Assembly: GCA_039000515.1 (NCBI GenBank)
Contig: JBCFYV010000012.1
Coordinates: 1,253,433-1,317,432, forward strand
Direction: 5' to 3'
DNA: 64,000 bases
Source: Timema cristinae
Lineage: Eukaryota > Arthropoda > Insecta > Phasmatodea > Timematidae
The notes beneath the pieces are model-generated. The model was not told the origin of the DNA. It made no database searches and saw only the letters and a program-made list of their open reading frames with translations. The position numbers and the translations under genes were made by a program. Shown here in pieces: positions 31,125 through 43,560 of the stretch (position 1 is its first letter; every line of letters starts with the position of its first letter).

Positions 31125-34100
31125 ATGAGCACATTATGTTCTCACTTACTAGCAGCTTCGATAACATGAGATCAATGTGTTCTCACTTACTAGCAGTTTC
31201 AATAACATGAGATCAATGTCTTCTCACTTACTAGCAGCTTAAATAACATGAGAGCAATGTGTTCTCACTTACTAGCAGTTTCAATAACATGAGATCAATG
31301 TCTCCACTTCTACAGTTAAATAACATGAGATCAATGTGTTCTCACTTACTAGCAGTTTCAATAACATGAGATCAATGTGTTCTAATTATTATCAGTTCAA
31401 TAACATGAGATTAATGTGTTCTCACTTTCTAGCAGCTAAATAACATGAGATCAATGTGTTCTCATTACTAGCAGCTTCAATAACATGAGATCAATGTCTT
31501 CTCACATACTAGCAGTTTCAATAACATGAGATCAATGTGTTCTCAGTTAATATCAGTTTCAATAACATGAGATCAATGTCTTCTCACATACTAGCAGTTT
31601 CAATAACATGAGATCAATGTGTTCTCAGTTAATATCAGTTTCAATAGCATGAGAGCAATGTGTTCTCACTTACTAGCAGTTTCAATAACATGAGATCAAT
31701 GTGTTCTCACTTACTATCAGTTTCAATAACATGAGATCAATGTGTTCTCACTTACTAGCAGCTTCAATAACATGAGATCAATGTGTTCTCAGTTGATATC
31801 AGTTTCAATAACATGAGATCAATGTTTCTCACTTACTATCAGTTTCAATAACATGAGATCAACGTGTTCTCACTTACTAGCAGCTTCAATAAAATGAGAT
31901 CAATGTCTTCTCACTTACTAGCAGTCTCAATAACATGAGATCAATTTGTTCTCACTTACTAGCAGTTTCAATAAATGAGATCAATGTCTTCTCACTTACT
32001 AGCAGTCTCAATAACATGAGATAAATTTGTTCTCACTTACTACAGTTTCAAATAACATGAGATCAATCTGTTCTCAGTTATATCAGTTCAATAACATGAG
32101 ATCAATGTGTTCTCACTTACTAGAAGCTTAAATAAAATGAGATCAATTTGTTCTCACTTACTAGCAGCTTAAATAACATGAGATCAATGTGTTCTCACTT
32201 AGTAGCAGCTAAAATAACATGAGATCAATGTGTTCTCACTTACTAGCAGCTTCAATAACATGAGATCAATGTGTTCTCACTTACTAGAAGCTTAAATAAC
32301 ATGAGATCAATGTGTTCTCACTTACTAGCAGTTTCAATAACATGAGATCCATGTGTTCTCACTTACTAGCAGCTTCAATAACATGAGATCAATGTGTTCT
32401 CAGTTAATATCAGTTTCAATAACATGAGATCAATTTGTTCTCACTTACTAGCAGTTTCAATAACATGAGATTAATGTGTTCTCAGTTAATATCAGCTTCA
32501 ATAACATGAGATCAATGTGTTCTCACTTACTAGCAGCTTAAATAATATGAGATCAATGTGTTCTCACTTACAAGCAGTTTCAATAACATGAGATCAATCT
32601 GTTCTCAGTTAATATCAGTTTCAATAACATGAGATCAATGTCTTCTCACTTACTAGCAGTTTCAATAAAATGAGATCAATTTGTTCTCAGTTAATATCAC
32701 CTTCAATAACATGAGATCAATGTGTTCTCACTTACTAGCAGCTTAAATAACACTGAGATCAATGTGTTCTCACTTACTAGAAGCTTAAATAAAATGAGAT
32801 CAATGTCTTCTCACTTACTAGCAGTTTCAATAACATGAGATCCATGTGTTCTCACTTACTAGCAGCTTCAATAACATGAGATCAATGTGTTCAGTTAATA
32901 TCAGTTTCAATAACATGAGATCAATGTCTTCTCACATTACTAGCAGTTTGAATAAAATGAGATCAATGTATTCTCACTTACTAGCAGTTTCAATAACATG
33001 AGATCAATGTGTTCTCAGTTAATATCAGTTTCAATAACATGAGATCAATGTCTTCTCACTTACTAGCAGTTTCAATAAAATGAGATCAATGTCTTCTCAC
33101 TTACTAGCAGTCTCAATAACATGAGATAAATTTGTTTTCACTTACTAGCAGTTTCAATAACATGAGATCAATCTGTTCTCAGTTAATATCAGTTTCAATA
33201 ACATGAGATCAATGTCTTCTCACTTACTAGCAGTTTCAATAAAATGAGATCAATTTGTTCTCAGTTAATATCACCTTCAATAACATGAGATCAATGTGTT
33301 CTCACTTACTAGCAGCTTAAATAACATGAGATCAATGTGTTCTCACTTACTAGAAGCTTAAATAAAATGAGATCAATGTGTTCTCACTTACTAGCAGTTT
33401 CAATAACATGAGATCCATGTGTTCTCACTTACTAGCAGCTTCAATAACATGAGATCAATGTGTTCAGTTAATATCAGTTTCAATAACATGAGATCAATGT
33501 CTTCTCACTTACTAGCAGTTTGAATAAAATGAGATCAATGTCTTCTCACTTACTAGCAGTTTCAATAACATGAGATCAATGTGTTCTCAGTTAATATCAG
33601 TTTCAATAACATCAGATCAATGTCTTCTCACTTACTAGCAGTTTCAATAAAATGAGATCAATGTCTTCTCACTTACTAGCAGTCTCAATAACATGAGATA
33701 AATTTGTTCTCACTTACTAGCAGTTTCAATAACATGAGATCAATCTGTTCTCAGTTAATATCAGTTTCAATAACATGAGATCAATGTCTTCTCACTTACT
33801 AGCAGTTTCAATAAAATGAGATCAATTTGTTCTCAGTTATTATCACCTTCAATAACATGAGATCAATGTGTTCTCACTTACTAGCAGATTAAATAACATG
33901 AGATCAAAGTGTTCTCACTTACTAGCAGCTTAAATAACATGAGATCAATGTCTTCTCACCTACTAGCAGTTTCAATAACATATCAATCTGTTCTCAGTTA
34001 ATATCAGTTTCAATAACATGAGATCAATGTGTTCTCACTTACTAGCAGCTTAAATAACATGAAATCAATGTGTTCTCACTTACTAGCAGTTTCAATAACA

Positions 34101-34568
34101 TGTTATCAATGTGTTCTCACTTACTAGCAGCTTAAATAACATGAGATCAATGTCTTCTCACCTACTAGCAGTTTCAATAACATATCAATGTGTTCTCAGT
34201 TAATATCAGTTTCAATAACATGAGATCAATGTGTTCTCACTTACTAGCAGCTTCAATAACATGAGATTAATTTGTTCTCACTTACTAGCAGTTTTAATAA
34301 CATGAGATCAATGTATTCTCACTTACTAGCAGTTTCAATAACATGAGATCAATGTGTTCTCATTTACTAGCAGCTTAAATAACATGAGATCAATGTGTTC
34401 TCATTTACTAGCAGCTTAAATAACATGAGATCAATGTGTTCTCACTTAGTAGCAGCTTAAATAACATGAGATCAATTTGTTCTCACTTAGTAGCAGTTTC
34501 AATAACATGAGATCAATGTGTTCTCAGTTAATATCAGTTTCAATAACATGAGATCAATGTCTTCTCAC
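31125..34568. repeat. 41-bp satellite array, ~84 monomers
   Basis: The monomer reads AATAACATGAGATCAATGTG, then TTCTCACTTACTAGCAG and a TTTC or CTTA joint. A second class replaces CTTACTAGCAG with GTTAATATCAG. Variant markers repeat at 572-574 bp (the CACCTTC variant at 32691, 33265, 33837; GAGATAAATTT at 33123 and 33695), which is 14 monomers, so part of the array has higher-order structure. Frequent one- to three-base losses occur, mostly in 31.3-32.1 kb. No coding frame. The sharp 3' end is at 34568. Confidence 0.95.
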
Positions 34569-34574
34569 AGGCGT

Positions 34575-36200
34575 TGAAACCTTATATTGTGTCGGGTGTA
34601 ATAATCAATACCATCTAGAAATAAAGGGATGTTTGATATTTGGCATTTAAAAGACATTCAATAGCCTACACCCGACCGGAATTAGAACCCCACCTCTCCC
34701 TCATTTGCAATACATTTTATTGAGAGATTGACAAATTTTAATACTTGTCAAAAAATAAAATAAGAACTCAGGAAGTGGAGGGTGAGAAACATCCGGGAAA
34801 ATAATACGTATTCACGTATGTTAATGTAGTTAAGATATTTCGCTTTTATTAAATCTAGACAAAACGTTTAACGCTAGTTTAGTGTTTCCTATGAACCTAC
34901 AGATACATAATATATAGGATTATAAACATGGTTTTAAAGTAGACATTTTCCACTCCGAATAATCCAAAAGTCCACATATTTTTGTTGGTAGTTAAGAACT
35001 AAACGAAAGGTAATTATTATATAAGAATAGAATGAATCTTTGTGAATCATATGAAATAACTTAATAGCGGGTCACAGCACAAATTGTGTTGTCATTTGTA
35101 TTTTCTTCCTCCCCTGTTTGTTCTCCTATTGACGGGCAAGTCTACTCAGTAACGTTAGAAAGTTATTTAGTTTCAGGAATACTTTAGAAAATCAAGCCGG
35201 GCTTAAAATGTAGTCCATGCACGCGACACATATTCAAGGCTCTTCATGTTTGAGCTTTTATTATAATTATTTGTGATCTTGGGGGATCAACCCCCCTCAC
35301 AAAGTTAATAGAGTGGTCAAATGTGGATTGTAAAGATGGGGGTCGGGGATGTCCTTAGTAGACGTGAGGCCCTTCGTTTACCGGGGCCCCAATTATCTGC
35401 CTCGCCCTCCCCCCTCACATAAAATTTAAAAAAAGTAATTTTTATTTGGTGTTACGTAAGTAGTGTGCACATATTTACCCATTTTCAGCCTATAAGGTAT
35501 AAGGAAATGCCATATAAGGTAAATATATGCAATACTTATTAATAATGCTAGAAGCCTTATTTTTAGACATATAAGCGTTGATTTCTTCCCAACCCTTAGT
35601 TGCTGTTTCTTCCTCAAAGAACTTGATCTGTAGAGATGTACGAAGATCAACTGTGCAAAGTTTGAATTAAATCGGTCAAAGCGTTCAAAAGTTATAGTGA
35701 GGCATAATAATTATCCACCACGGACAGACAAATGAAAATCGGCGAAGTTAAAACGAACTAGCGTCACTCGTTCAATAAATCAGTCCATGTGATTGTTTTT
35801 ATTTATTTTTACATCTTGAGAATATTTGCTAGATCGCCTATACAGGGAACATTCCCCCCACAACTTGTTCGGGAGGGGGCTCTGGGCACCCGCAACGTTC
35901 GGAGATTGAAAACAGGTTGTGATAAATATGTTTTAAAAACGTTCCCCAGGAGATGCTGTAGACAAGCAACGTTTTCATAAACTCAACCAAGTTTGGTGGC
36001 GAAAAGATAATGATGTTTCTTCGAACCAAGGGGCTTGATCGACCCTGGGCGAACAAATATCTAACACCACATTCTCAACAAGAAAACTAAAACGATACAT
36101 TTTGAATTCAACTATAAAATGACTCGCCGCAACAATACATACTAGAGCGGAAACTGGGGCAAACGGAAAGTATGAATGAAACAAAAGTTTGTAAAGTACA
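34575..36200. other. Intergenic, repeat fragments, no gene seen
   Basis: Contains a 3'-end-like piece of a dispersed repeat at 35650-35740 (AATCGGTCAAAGCGTTCAAA ... GGACAGACAAATG). Short open frames on both strands lack domains. Confidence 0.4.
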
Positions 36201-36279
36201 TTAATCTGTAAAATGTTAGCGCGGTAGTAAGGACAGAGAAGGAAGGAAGGAACAGGTTGGTTGTGTAACCAGCGCGCAC

Positions 36280-36815
36280 AGCTGCCAGTTCTTCCAATCC
36301 TCCCTCACACGGCGCGTTGCCTGGTAACCGGCACCCCCTACCCCCCTTGCCCTGACGCGGGGTCGTTCTCGGGTCCGCGAGTGTCCACCCAGCCCTAGAT
36401 CCCCCTTCCCCCACCACTCTCTGTAGTCGCCGGCCAGGCATAGGGGGGTATTGATCGGGACAAAAGGACCTTCCCTTTCCTTCCGTATTGTCTTTATCTG
36501 TCGCCCCTCGACAAGAAGGAGTCCTTCACTAACCATTGACCTCGCGCGTCGCCCGATCGCTACTTTCAAACTTTTGTTTTCACCGCGCACAGAAACAGAG
36601 GGTGGGGGAACTTTTTAATAACTTTACATTACGAGTGAAAGTGTGCGTAGTAAAAAGTGTTGTGATTGGTCGTCGTTTCGCGCCAATACGAACCGGTGGG
36701 TGGAGCTATCAAATTATCCGCAGTGTTTGTGAATAACAATCTAACGAGAAGAGAGAAACGGAAGATCGTTCGTTAGTGTTTTCTTTCCTCGTAAACGCCG
36801 TGCTTGAGGCAGGCC
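36280..36815 (+). promoter_or_regulatory. GC-rich promoter/5' leader with E2F- and CCAAT-like sites
   Basis: GC and CpG content rise sharply (about 36280-36580) against AT-rich surroundings, as in a CpG-rich promoter. TTTCGCGCC at 36676-36684 matches the E2F consensus and is flanked by ATTGG (inverted CCAAT, 36665) and CCAAT (36683). No clear TATA box. Inferred promoter and leader of the gene starting at 36816. Confidence 0.45.
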
Positions 36816-37570
36816 ATGGCTGCTAAGGCTCCCGTCTCCGGTAAGAGGCCCATCTGCCAGTTCTCGGTTCGAGATAAGCTCGAGGCGATACAACGCGTCC
36901 ACAACGGGGAGTCGAAAGCGTCCGTGGCGCGACACATCGGCGTCCCCGAGTCGACGCTGCGAGGCTGGTGCAAGAGCGAAGATAAACTGAGGAGTGTGGC
37001 GCGTTCGTGCGAGACCCCCGAGGAATCGCTCCAGTCGGAACCCGATCTGGGGCCCTCTGACAGCAAACGGGCGAGACTGGAACCTTTGCCTCCGCCCCCT
37101 CAACAAAGTCCCGAGTTGGACGAGGCGCTCATGTTCTGGTTGAAACAGCAGCAGCAACAACAGAACCAGGCGGGGGTGCCGGTTGTGGACGCCAAGGAAA
37201 AGGACGGCTGGTTCTGGCGGTGGTATAAGCGGTACGGGTTCTCACAGTTCCCGCCCAGAACGGTTCGTCACTGGATCAGACAGTGAGGTCTACACTGGAC
37301 AGTGTCCTGCACACTCATAACAATAACAATGTGGCGGAGAACAAGGGTCGACTGGAGGAGTCCGATGAAGACGACGAGGAAGATGAGCCCCCTGCGACCG
37401 CGGCGGAGGCAGTGACCCACGGAGAGAAGTTCCTGCGGTGGTTAGAGTGCTGCTCCGACCCTAGTGTGACTGCCATGCAGATTCTGCAGTTCCGATACCT
37501 GCTCAACAATGTGAGGGCTTGCGCCGACAGACGGGCCAAACAAGGCAAAGCTCGAACTAGGAGAAAGTAG
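36816..37570 (+). CDS. dan: Distal antenna-like Pipsqueak-domain transcription factor (frameshifted)
   Basis: The first ATG (36816, in GGCCATGG) opens 156 residues. Residues 10-58 form a Psq helix-turn-helix DNA-binding domain (KLEAIQRVHNGESKASVARH, GVPESTLRGWCKSEDKL), as in the insect nuclear proteins Distal antenna and Distal antenna-related, which act in antenna and eye development. Later come a basic KRARLEP patch, a Q-rich stretch and a Trp/Tyr-rich GWFWRWYKRYG motif. The frame stops at 37284-37286. A second frame, open from 37229 to 37570, continues with NNNN, an acidic run (DEDDEEDE) and a conserved-looking C-terminus (FLRWLECCSDPSVTAMQ, RYLLNN). One frameshift must lie in 37229-37286, about 250 residues in total. 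No good short intron was found; ACA|GTGAGG at 37283 is donor-like. An assembly indel is likeliest, but true disruption is possible. Apparently a single exon; a retrocopy is not excluded. Confidence 0.8.
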
Positions 37571-37900
37571 TTAGCACCTTCAACACCATCACGAAATACT
37601 TGTTCCTTCGCATACCAAAAAAACCTTTTATAAACCATTTACCATAATTCTACCATGAAACACTTGTGTGATGTTTTTAATATTAGTAAGAAGTTCTGGG
37701 AGCTAATGCTAATGAGACAGCTCAGACTGAAGAGACAGAAACTTGGGGAAATATTAAAATACTATGCAATTTGACAAACACACTTACAAATTGTGTAATT
37801 TGTGTTAGAAAAATGCAAAAAAAACTTCAGAATTTTTTTATAGCTAGTTATTTTTCTTGAATTTCTTTAAAAATTATGACACGTTAAAGAAACCAATAAA
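37571..37900 (+). other. Probable 3' UTR with poly(A) signal
   Basis: AT-rich sequence after the dan-like stop. AATAAA lies at 37895-37900 in ACCAATAAAACAC; cleavage is expected 10-30 bp later. Inferred from position only. Confidence 0.4.
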
Positions 37901-39335
37901 ACACTTTTTTTAAATAAATTAAAATAAAAGATATAAAGGATCTTTGTGTTTGAAAATATGAGAGGATAAAACTGTGTTGCTGGTTTAGTGGGGAAATATT
38001 ATTCTAGAAAAGTAGATATCGTTTGTTGGTTATCCTGTTGGGTTTTTTCCTTCCAGACAATATTTTTAGGGCATTAGTAAAACAAAATATAAAGTAAATG
38101 GAGGGTGCACCCCGAAAAAAATATGGCAGCATATATTTTTACCAAGAGATGAAAATAATTGGGGTTTTATTTCTACTGTGATCTATGTAACCTTATAAAA
38201 TAACTAGAACACCAAAACTACTACAAATTATACCTACCTGACCTAGCATATTATTGAGATTAAACAAATACAAACTTAATTCAAATACACTGCGATGTTG
38301 CTAGGCCACAGGCAAGATTCCACTATATCCTCAGCCTTAACGGAAGTTTCGCTGCGCTCCTTGAACCAGGTTGAGTCCATCAACACTGAGGTTCTCTAGT
38401 GTCAATGGTCAGTGATAAAAGCACTGCCAACTGTGCAGTTAAACAACTATCTTTTAACATGTTTGTCATAAAGGGATTATTGTAATTGTGTGAGTCTGCA
38501 TAATCTCTTTGTTGGGTAGGATTATGTGAAGAGGTGATTGAGTCTCTACCTGAACCTAGATTTGTGGATGCAGGGCCGATTGAATCGAGAAGGATGTGAA
38601 ACTATTTAAAATGACCTTTAAAAAATATATATATGCCCCTTGATTATATATGCCCCTAGCTATACCCGTATTGAAGGACTAGAGCTCTCCCACCGAGATT
38701 AGCCATTTAAACCTGGAGGCTTTGGTCTGGTGTATCCTTATCTGTGTACTAGGCTTATAATATACCTTAAAATGTTTGCACTGAAAAACCTTGAGCATTT
38801 TTCAAAATTATAAAAATAGACCTCAATACTATTCTCTCAATGTGGTGTGACTAAGAAAATAAAAATGGGCTCAATGAATAGTTCTATTTATGACAATATT
38901 GATTGTTCTGTTCTAAGTTCTGTCAACTTACGCAAAAGAAACACATTCATTTGCAATGTTCAAGTCTTGTCTATATATTCCGTAAGCTTCATTTCCTTAT
39001 AGTCCTTAAGTCTATAAATTCCAATTTTGTTCACTCTCTGGCCTTAATCACTCGATATTGTGTCAACTAATTTTGACCAATCAAATTTGCCAAAATAATA
39101 TCATTTCAGCAAATTATATTAACATAATCAATTTTTCATAGTTTAACTTTTTGTTTAAATGTTTTATTAAAACATTGATATCCTTATTATTTTAAAGTTT
39201 TCTATGAATTGCTAGATAAATGAAAATATATGTTTAGTAAATGGAGAGCATTTTATTTAGATTAGAAAATCTATTCTCATTTGTTGTCTAGCTGTGATTG
39301 ACTCTTCATATCTGTTCTTTACATACATACCTAAT
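37901..39335. other. AT-rich intergenic, no gene seen
   Basis: No recognisable repeats or coding frames beyond short chance ORFs. It ends at the LINE fragment near 39.34 kb. Confidence 0.5.
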
Positions 39336-39339
39336 CACA

Positions 39340-41060
39340 CCGTGCCCTTTCAGGGTAAGCGAGAAACGGTGCATATAGCTCCAAAAAAAAAACTCCCTAC
39401 TTAGGCCATCCTCGTAAACTTTCTCCAAACTTCTCTATCCTTTTATACTCCCTTCACTTAACAACATCCATATATTTGCGTCATCCCTCGATACCTACTC
39501 ATCCTTGCAATATGCCAAAACCACTGTATTACATTTTTTCACAATTACCTATTGGCTTCTCTTTCAAACCACACTCCTTCAGCACCCATTCATTACCGAC
39601 TGTCCATATAAACTTTTCCACTTACATTTATTATTTTATAAGATAAGGAACGTACTTGGGTGGAACAGCTAATTAGGTTAATTGGTACAACTTTTTTGGT
39701 CAAATTGAAAAATATAAATTAAGAAATAAAAGATGAAGATAATTTATTCAAAGAGAAACTATAATATCAAGAAATTAAGTCAAATAAAACAGGTACAATA
39801 ACATTTCTAAAAAATCTTCATTGAGATTATTAAGCAATAAAGTTCAAAAATTAATTAGCATAAATTAAGTAAAAATGTAAATTTGTGCAAAACACTATTA
39901 AGTAGTAGCAGAATAAAGGATTAACTGATAAGCAATGAAAAGTGTAAATTAGCAAATTGACTAGATTAGATGTATTAATATTATAATTAAAGACTTAACA
40001 TTTTGAATACTTGAGATAAAGACACTAGGTTAACGAAGATTTTATACTGTTAATTGTTCTTTACATGTGTTAAGTTTCATGAATAATAACCTAGTCAACT
40101 ATTTTAACCTTTCTATCAATCATCTTTTTTACTGTCATTGGTTAAATATATTAAATATTACAGAACATGTATTCCTTGTCAACATATTTTCAAACTATCT
40201 ACTAGTACAATTAATCAATCAACGAAGATTCACATTATTGACATTAGAGACATTATTGTTGCAATACTAATTTACCTATTATTTTGTAAGGAACCTTCGT
40301 TAACCTAGTGTCTTTATCTAAAGTATTCAAAATGTTAAGTCTTTAGTTATAATATTAATACATCTAATCTAGTCAATTTGCTAATTTACACTTTTCATTG
40401 CTTATCAGTTAATCCTTTATTCTGCTACTACTTGATAGTGTTTTGCACAAATTTACATTTTTACTTAATTTATGCTAATTAATTTTTGAACTTTATTGCT
40501 TAGTAATCTCAATGATGATTTTTTAGAAATGTTATTTTTCCTGTTTAATTTGACTTAATTTCTTGATATAATAGTTTCTCTTTGAATAAATTATCTTAAT
40601 GTTTTATTTATTAATTTATATTTTTCAATTTGACCAAAAAAGTTGTACCAATTAATCTAATTAGTTGTTCCATCCAAGTCCCAGATACACAAACTCATTC
40701 ACTTGTTTTCACAGTTTCCATTTATACTTTGTTGACAATCATTTTGTGATTCATTCTTATCAAAAACTATCACTTTAGTTTTGGAGACATATGAAGATCC
40801 ATTTTGCCCATCCATATTCAAACGATTTAATACATTCTGCAGGTCCCTTTCATTCTCAGCCATTATTACAGCTTCGTCTGTGTATAACAGTTCTCTTACA
40901 TTCACATTGTCCACCAACTGCGTCCTCACAAGCAGCCTTCATACATTTATCCATGTCAAACCATTCTTGTCCACAGTTTTTTCACGTACCCTTTCAATTA
41001 AAATTCTCCCAAAGACTGCCTGGAATACTAATTACCCTATAACCATAGCCTACAATTACT
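39340..41060 (-). pseudogene. LINE reverse-transcriptase fragment, interrupted
   Basis: On the minus strand 40699-40929 encodes RT-like sequence: LLYTDEAVIMAENERDLQNV, matching the Y-A-D-D-A-V...E...L...L block with YADD altered to YTDE, then SKTKVIVF. The preceding ~130 bp gives MDKCMKAA, typical of the upstream RT block, with stops. The downstream part (39340-39650) continues the 3' region. The 1-kb hairpin element at 39654-40679 is inserted between them. A dead non-LTR retrotransposon remnant. Confidence 0.7.
39654..40679. mobile_element. Hairpin DNA transposon with ~385-bp inverted arms
   Basis: The left arm (39654-40040, starting ACTTGGGTGGAACAGC) is the reverse complement of the right arm (40292-40679, ending GTTGTTCCATCCAAGT), with scattered mismatches. 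The loop of ~250 bp holds no transposase. Non-autonomous DNA element. No clear target-site duplication, so the superfamily is not assigned. It lies inside a LINE fragment, so it is younger than that. Confidence 0.8.
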
Positions 41061-43400
41061 CAAAATACTTCCTTCATTGCTCTCTTATACTGGTTTTATC
41101 CAGTTCTTAATAAATCGAAAGTTGATCAACTTGTATGTAGTGCTAAGAACTAAGGAGTCTTACAGACTATGGACCTCAGTCACTGGATTAAGAGATATTT
41201 CATGCATCAAGAAAGCAGTGGCTTACACTACTCAACACTTGTATGCTATGTGTAATAATGGACACCACTGGCCTTTTAATGTGGGGCTGAATTTAATTGA
41301 TATCGCAATGGAAACTTAATTATGGATACACTCACCAACTCACATTCGTGTTGAGTAATCATATTGAAAACTAATATGTGAAATAAAAATGAACATTTTC
41401 ATAATATAACTAACCCTTATGGATAGATAAACTTTACCAAATAGACTACGAGGGATGTGCTAAACTTCATATTGTCCAAGTTGAAGTTCAAATTTCCTTC
41501 ACTTTTGACTTCAAGACATAACTAAAGAGATTTGTACTATATAATTAAATATTACATATTTCATAGAAAAATCTTCTAACACTGCCTTGTGATTAAATTG
41601 CCTCTATAGTGTAAGCATAAAGAAATTCAGAGGGATAGTAAGCTTTATCCATCACATTCTCGGTCTTTTCTTTCTTAAATTTGCTAAATAATTGGGATCA
41701 GCTGTACATTTTTCCAAACACGTAGAATCAATCTTAACAAAAACTTTAAAATCGAATAAGAAAAAGTTCCACTCACCTAATTATGACACTTTCCAATCCA
41801 GCTTGACCTAACCTTTCATGAGTTAATACATTAAAATTTATTATTATAGTTAAAATAAACTATTTAATGTGACATCTAAACATGGACAGGGTGGTATACA
41901 TCATGCAACAATGGCATATCTGCTTTAGTGCGTAGGATCACGAGTGTAGCGCAGAGTACCACGCTAAAGATATATATGTCATCATCAATATTTACATTTT
42001 GAAAGTGTTTTGGGGGATTTGTTGGCATTTTGTTTGTCATTGTTTATTAAAAGTTAAAAATTTACAAATCTTACTGTCCGATTCTACATAGTCCTGTGTG
42101 CGTAGCATAGTAAATAAAATATCCAAAAATTTATACCATAACCAGGACTGTGGGGGCCGAGTCTGAGTTGGTAAAAATGTACCGACTCCACCTTCAAAAT
42201 CAAAAATTATAATATTATAACAATATATTGTAACTATATCATTTTAATTTTATACTATTTTTATTCTTTAGGACCTATGTTTGTAATTTGGATTCACAAA
42301 TTAATTTAAATATACATTCACAATGTCAAGGAAGCTTTCCTTGAAGTACTCTGTAGTGGATCATTTTACTGCCATAAATTTGTTATTACTAATTAATATA
42401 CTTAGCCATTTATGAATGAGTTGGACCGAAGAAAAATATAAGTCAGAGTTGAAGGCTGCCCATAACAATGAAAACAAGCCTAAAATGGGACATATAAATA
42501 AAGCATAGCCAACTATAACCAAATTAAGATGTGTCAGCATGAATGAATATAATGTTCTTTGCATTTTTCTCTCTTAAGCCCTTTTCTTTAACAAGATGCA
42601 CTTAATGGGTAATTTAAAATTAAGAATAGTGTTATGAGACAACAAAAACCTTAGATTTGACTTTGCTTCGACTTTTCTTTGCATGTTTCAAATGTCACTT
42701 GGACTTCAATTTGTATGAAACACCTCTACCTAGTACATAATTAGAAACAAAATAAATCTAACCCAAATATGGTCCACAACACAAAGAAATGCTAATGTTG
42801 AAGCAAAGTTGTGTGTTTCACAGAATATTGTTAAAGTCGGTGATCATCCCATAGGGCTTAAAACCTATGCCTGTGCCTTAGGAGGGTTTTGCCCGTATTT
42901 TTAAGTGAAAGGCACAACATTCACTTTAAATTCAACCTTTTAATATTCTGCCCTTAGGATAGCTTGCGAATGAGTGCTAAGACATTAGAATAGTGGTTTC
43001 CAACCTAGAAAATATTATCACGCTTAGGTCAGTGTATGTTTCAGGTGGTTCACAATGCTGCTTGAAATTATAGTTTTATATTTACATTTTTTAGTAATTA
43101 TAGTGATTATAAGAAGATTCAAAATTCAAATAAACATGAAAGCTGGTTAAAATGATGTTTGGATCCAACTCGGACAGCTTCTTGCTGACTTAAGTTTGTT
43201 TTAGCATTCTTGTGCTTTGGTAAGGGGTACTGCTAGCATAGCTTCCAAAATACCCTCCAGGCTCTTTGATAATCTAGTGCAATATATTTGTCACATTCGT
43301 ATGGTAACCAATCAATTTAAAATCTTCAATACAGGCATCTATGGACACCCGGTCATAGTATCACGCTCATTTGGTTTGTCGGTGATGAGATCAGGATTTG
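41061..43400. other. AT-rich, no supported gene
   Basis: Short open frames only (for example 41077-41319), without domains. No clear tandem repeats. Confidence 0.45.
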
Positions 43401-43409
43401 AATTCTGGA

Positions 43410-43560
43410 TGAGTGTACAAGGGGAGGGGGATTTTTCTTAAATGGTTTCCCCCTCTCCCTCCATGCAAATAAGTGTAAATTTGTTCTAGATTCAACCTAC
43501 CCCACTAGTGTGAATTCAATACAAATAGCCTAGATGGGTGGTAATATGCAGTGAAAATAA
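43410..43560 (+). mobile_element. Old SINE B fragment
   Basis: Body (ATTTTTCTTAAATGGTTTCC, CTCTCCCTCCATGCAAAT, ATTCAACCTACCCCA) and a mutated tail (TAGATGGGTGGTAATATGCA), clearly diverged from younger copies. Confidence 0.55.

Noticed and set aside
31125..34568. Regularly repeated units that superficially resemble a CRISPR array
   Set aside because: Monomers are contiguous 41-bp satellite units without unique spacers, in a eukaryotic genome.
36142..36590. Two long minus-strand frames upstream of the dan-like gene
   Set aside because: They arise from GC-rich promoter DNA with few stop codons; no domains, and they overlap each other.
36741..37160. 139-residue minus-strand frame opposite the Psq gene
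   Set aside because: Antisense shadow of the GC-rich coding sequence.
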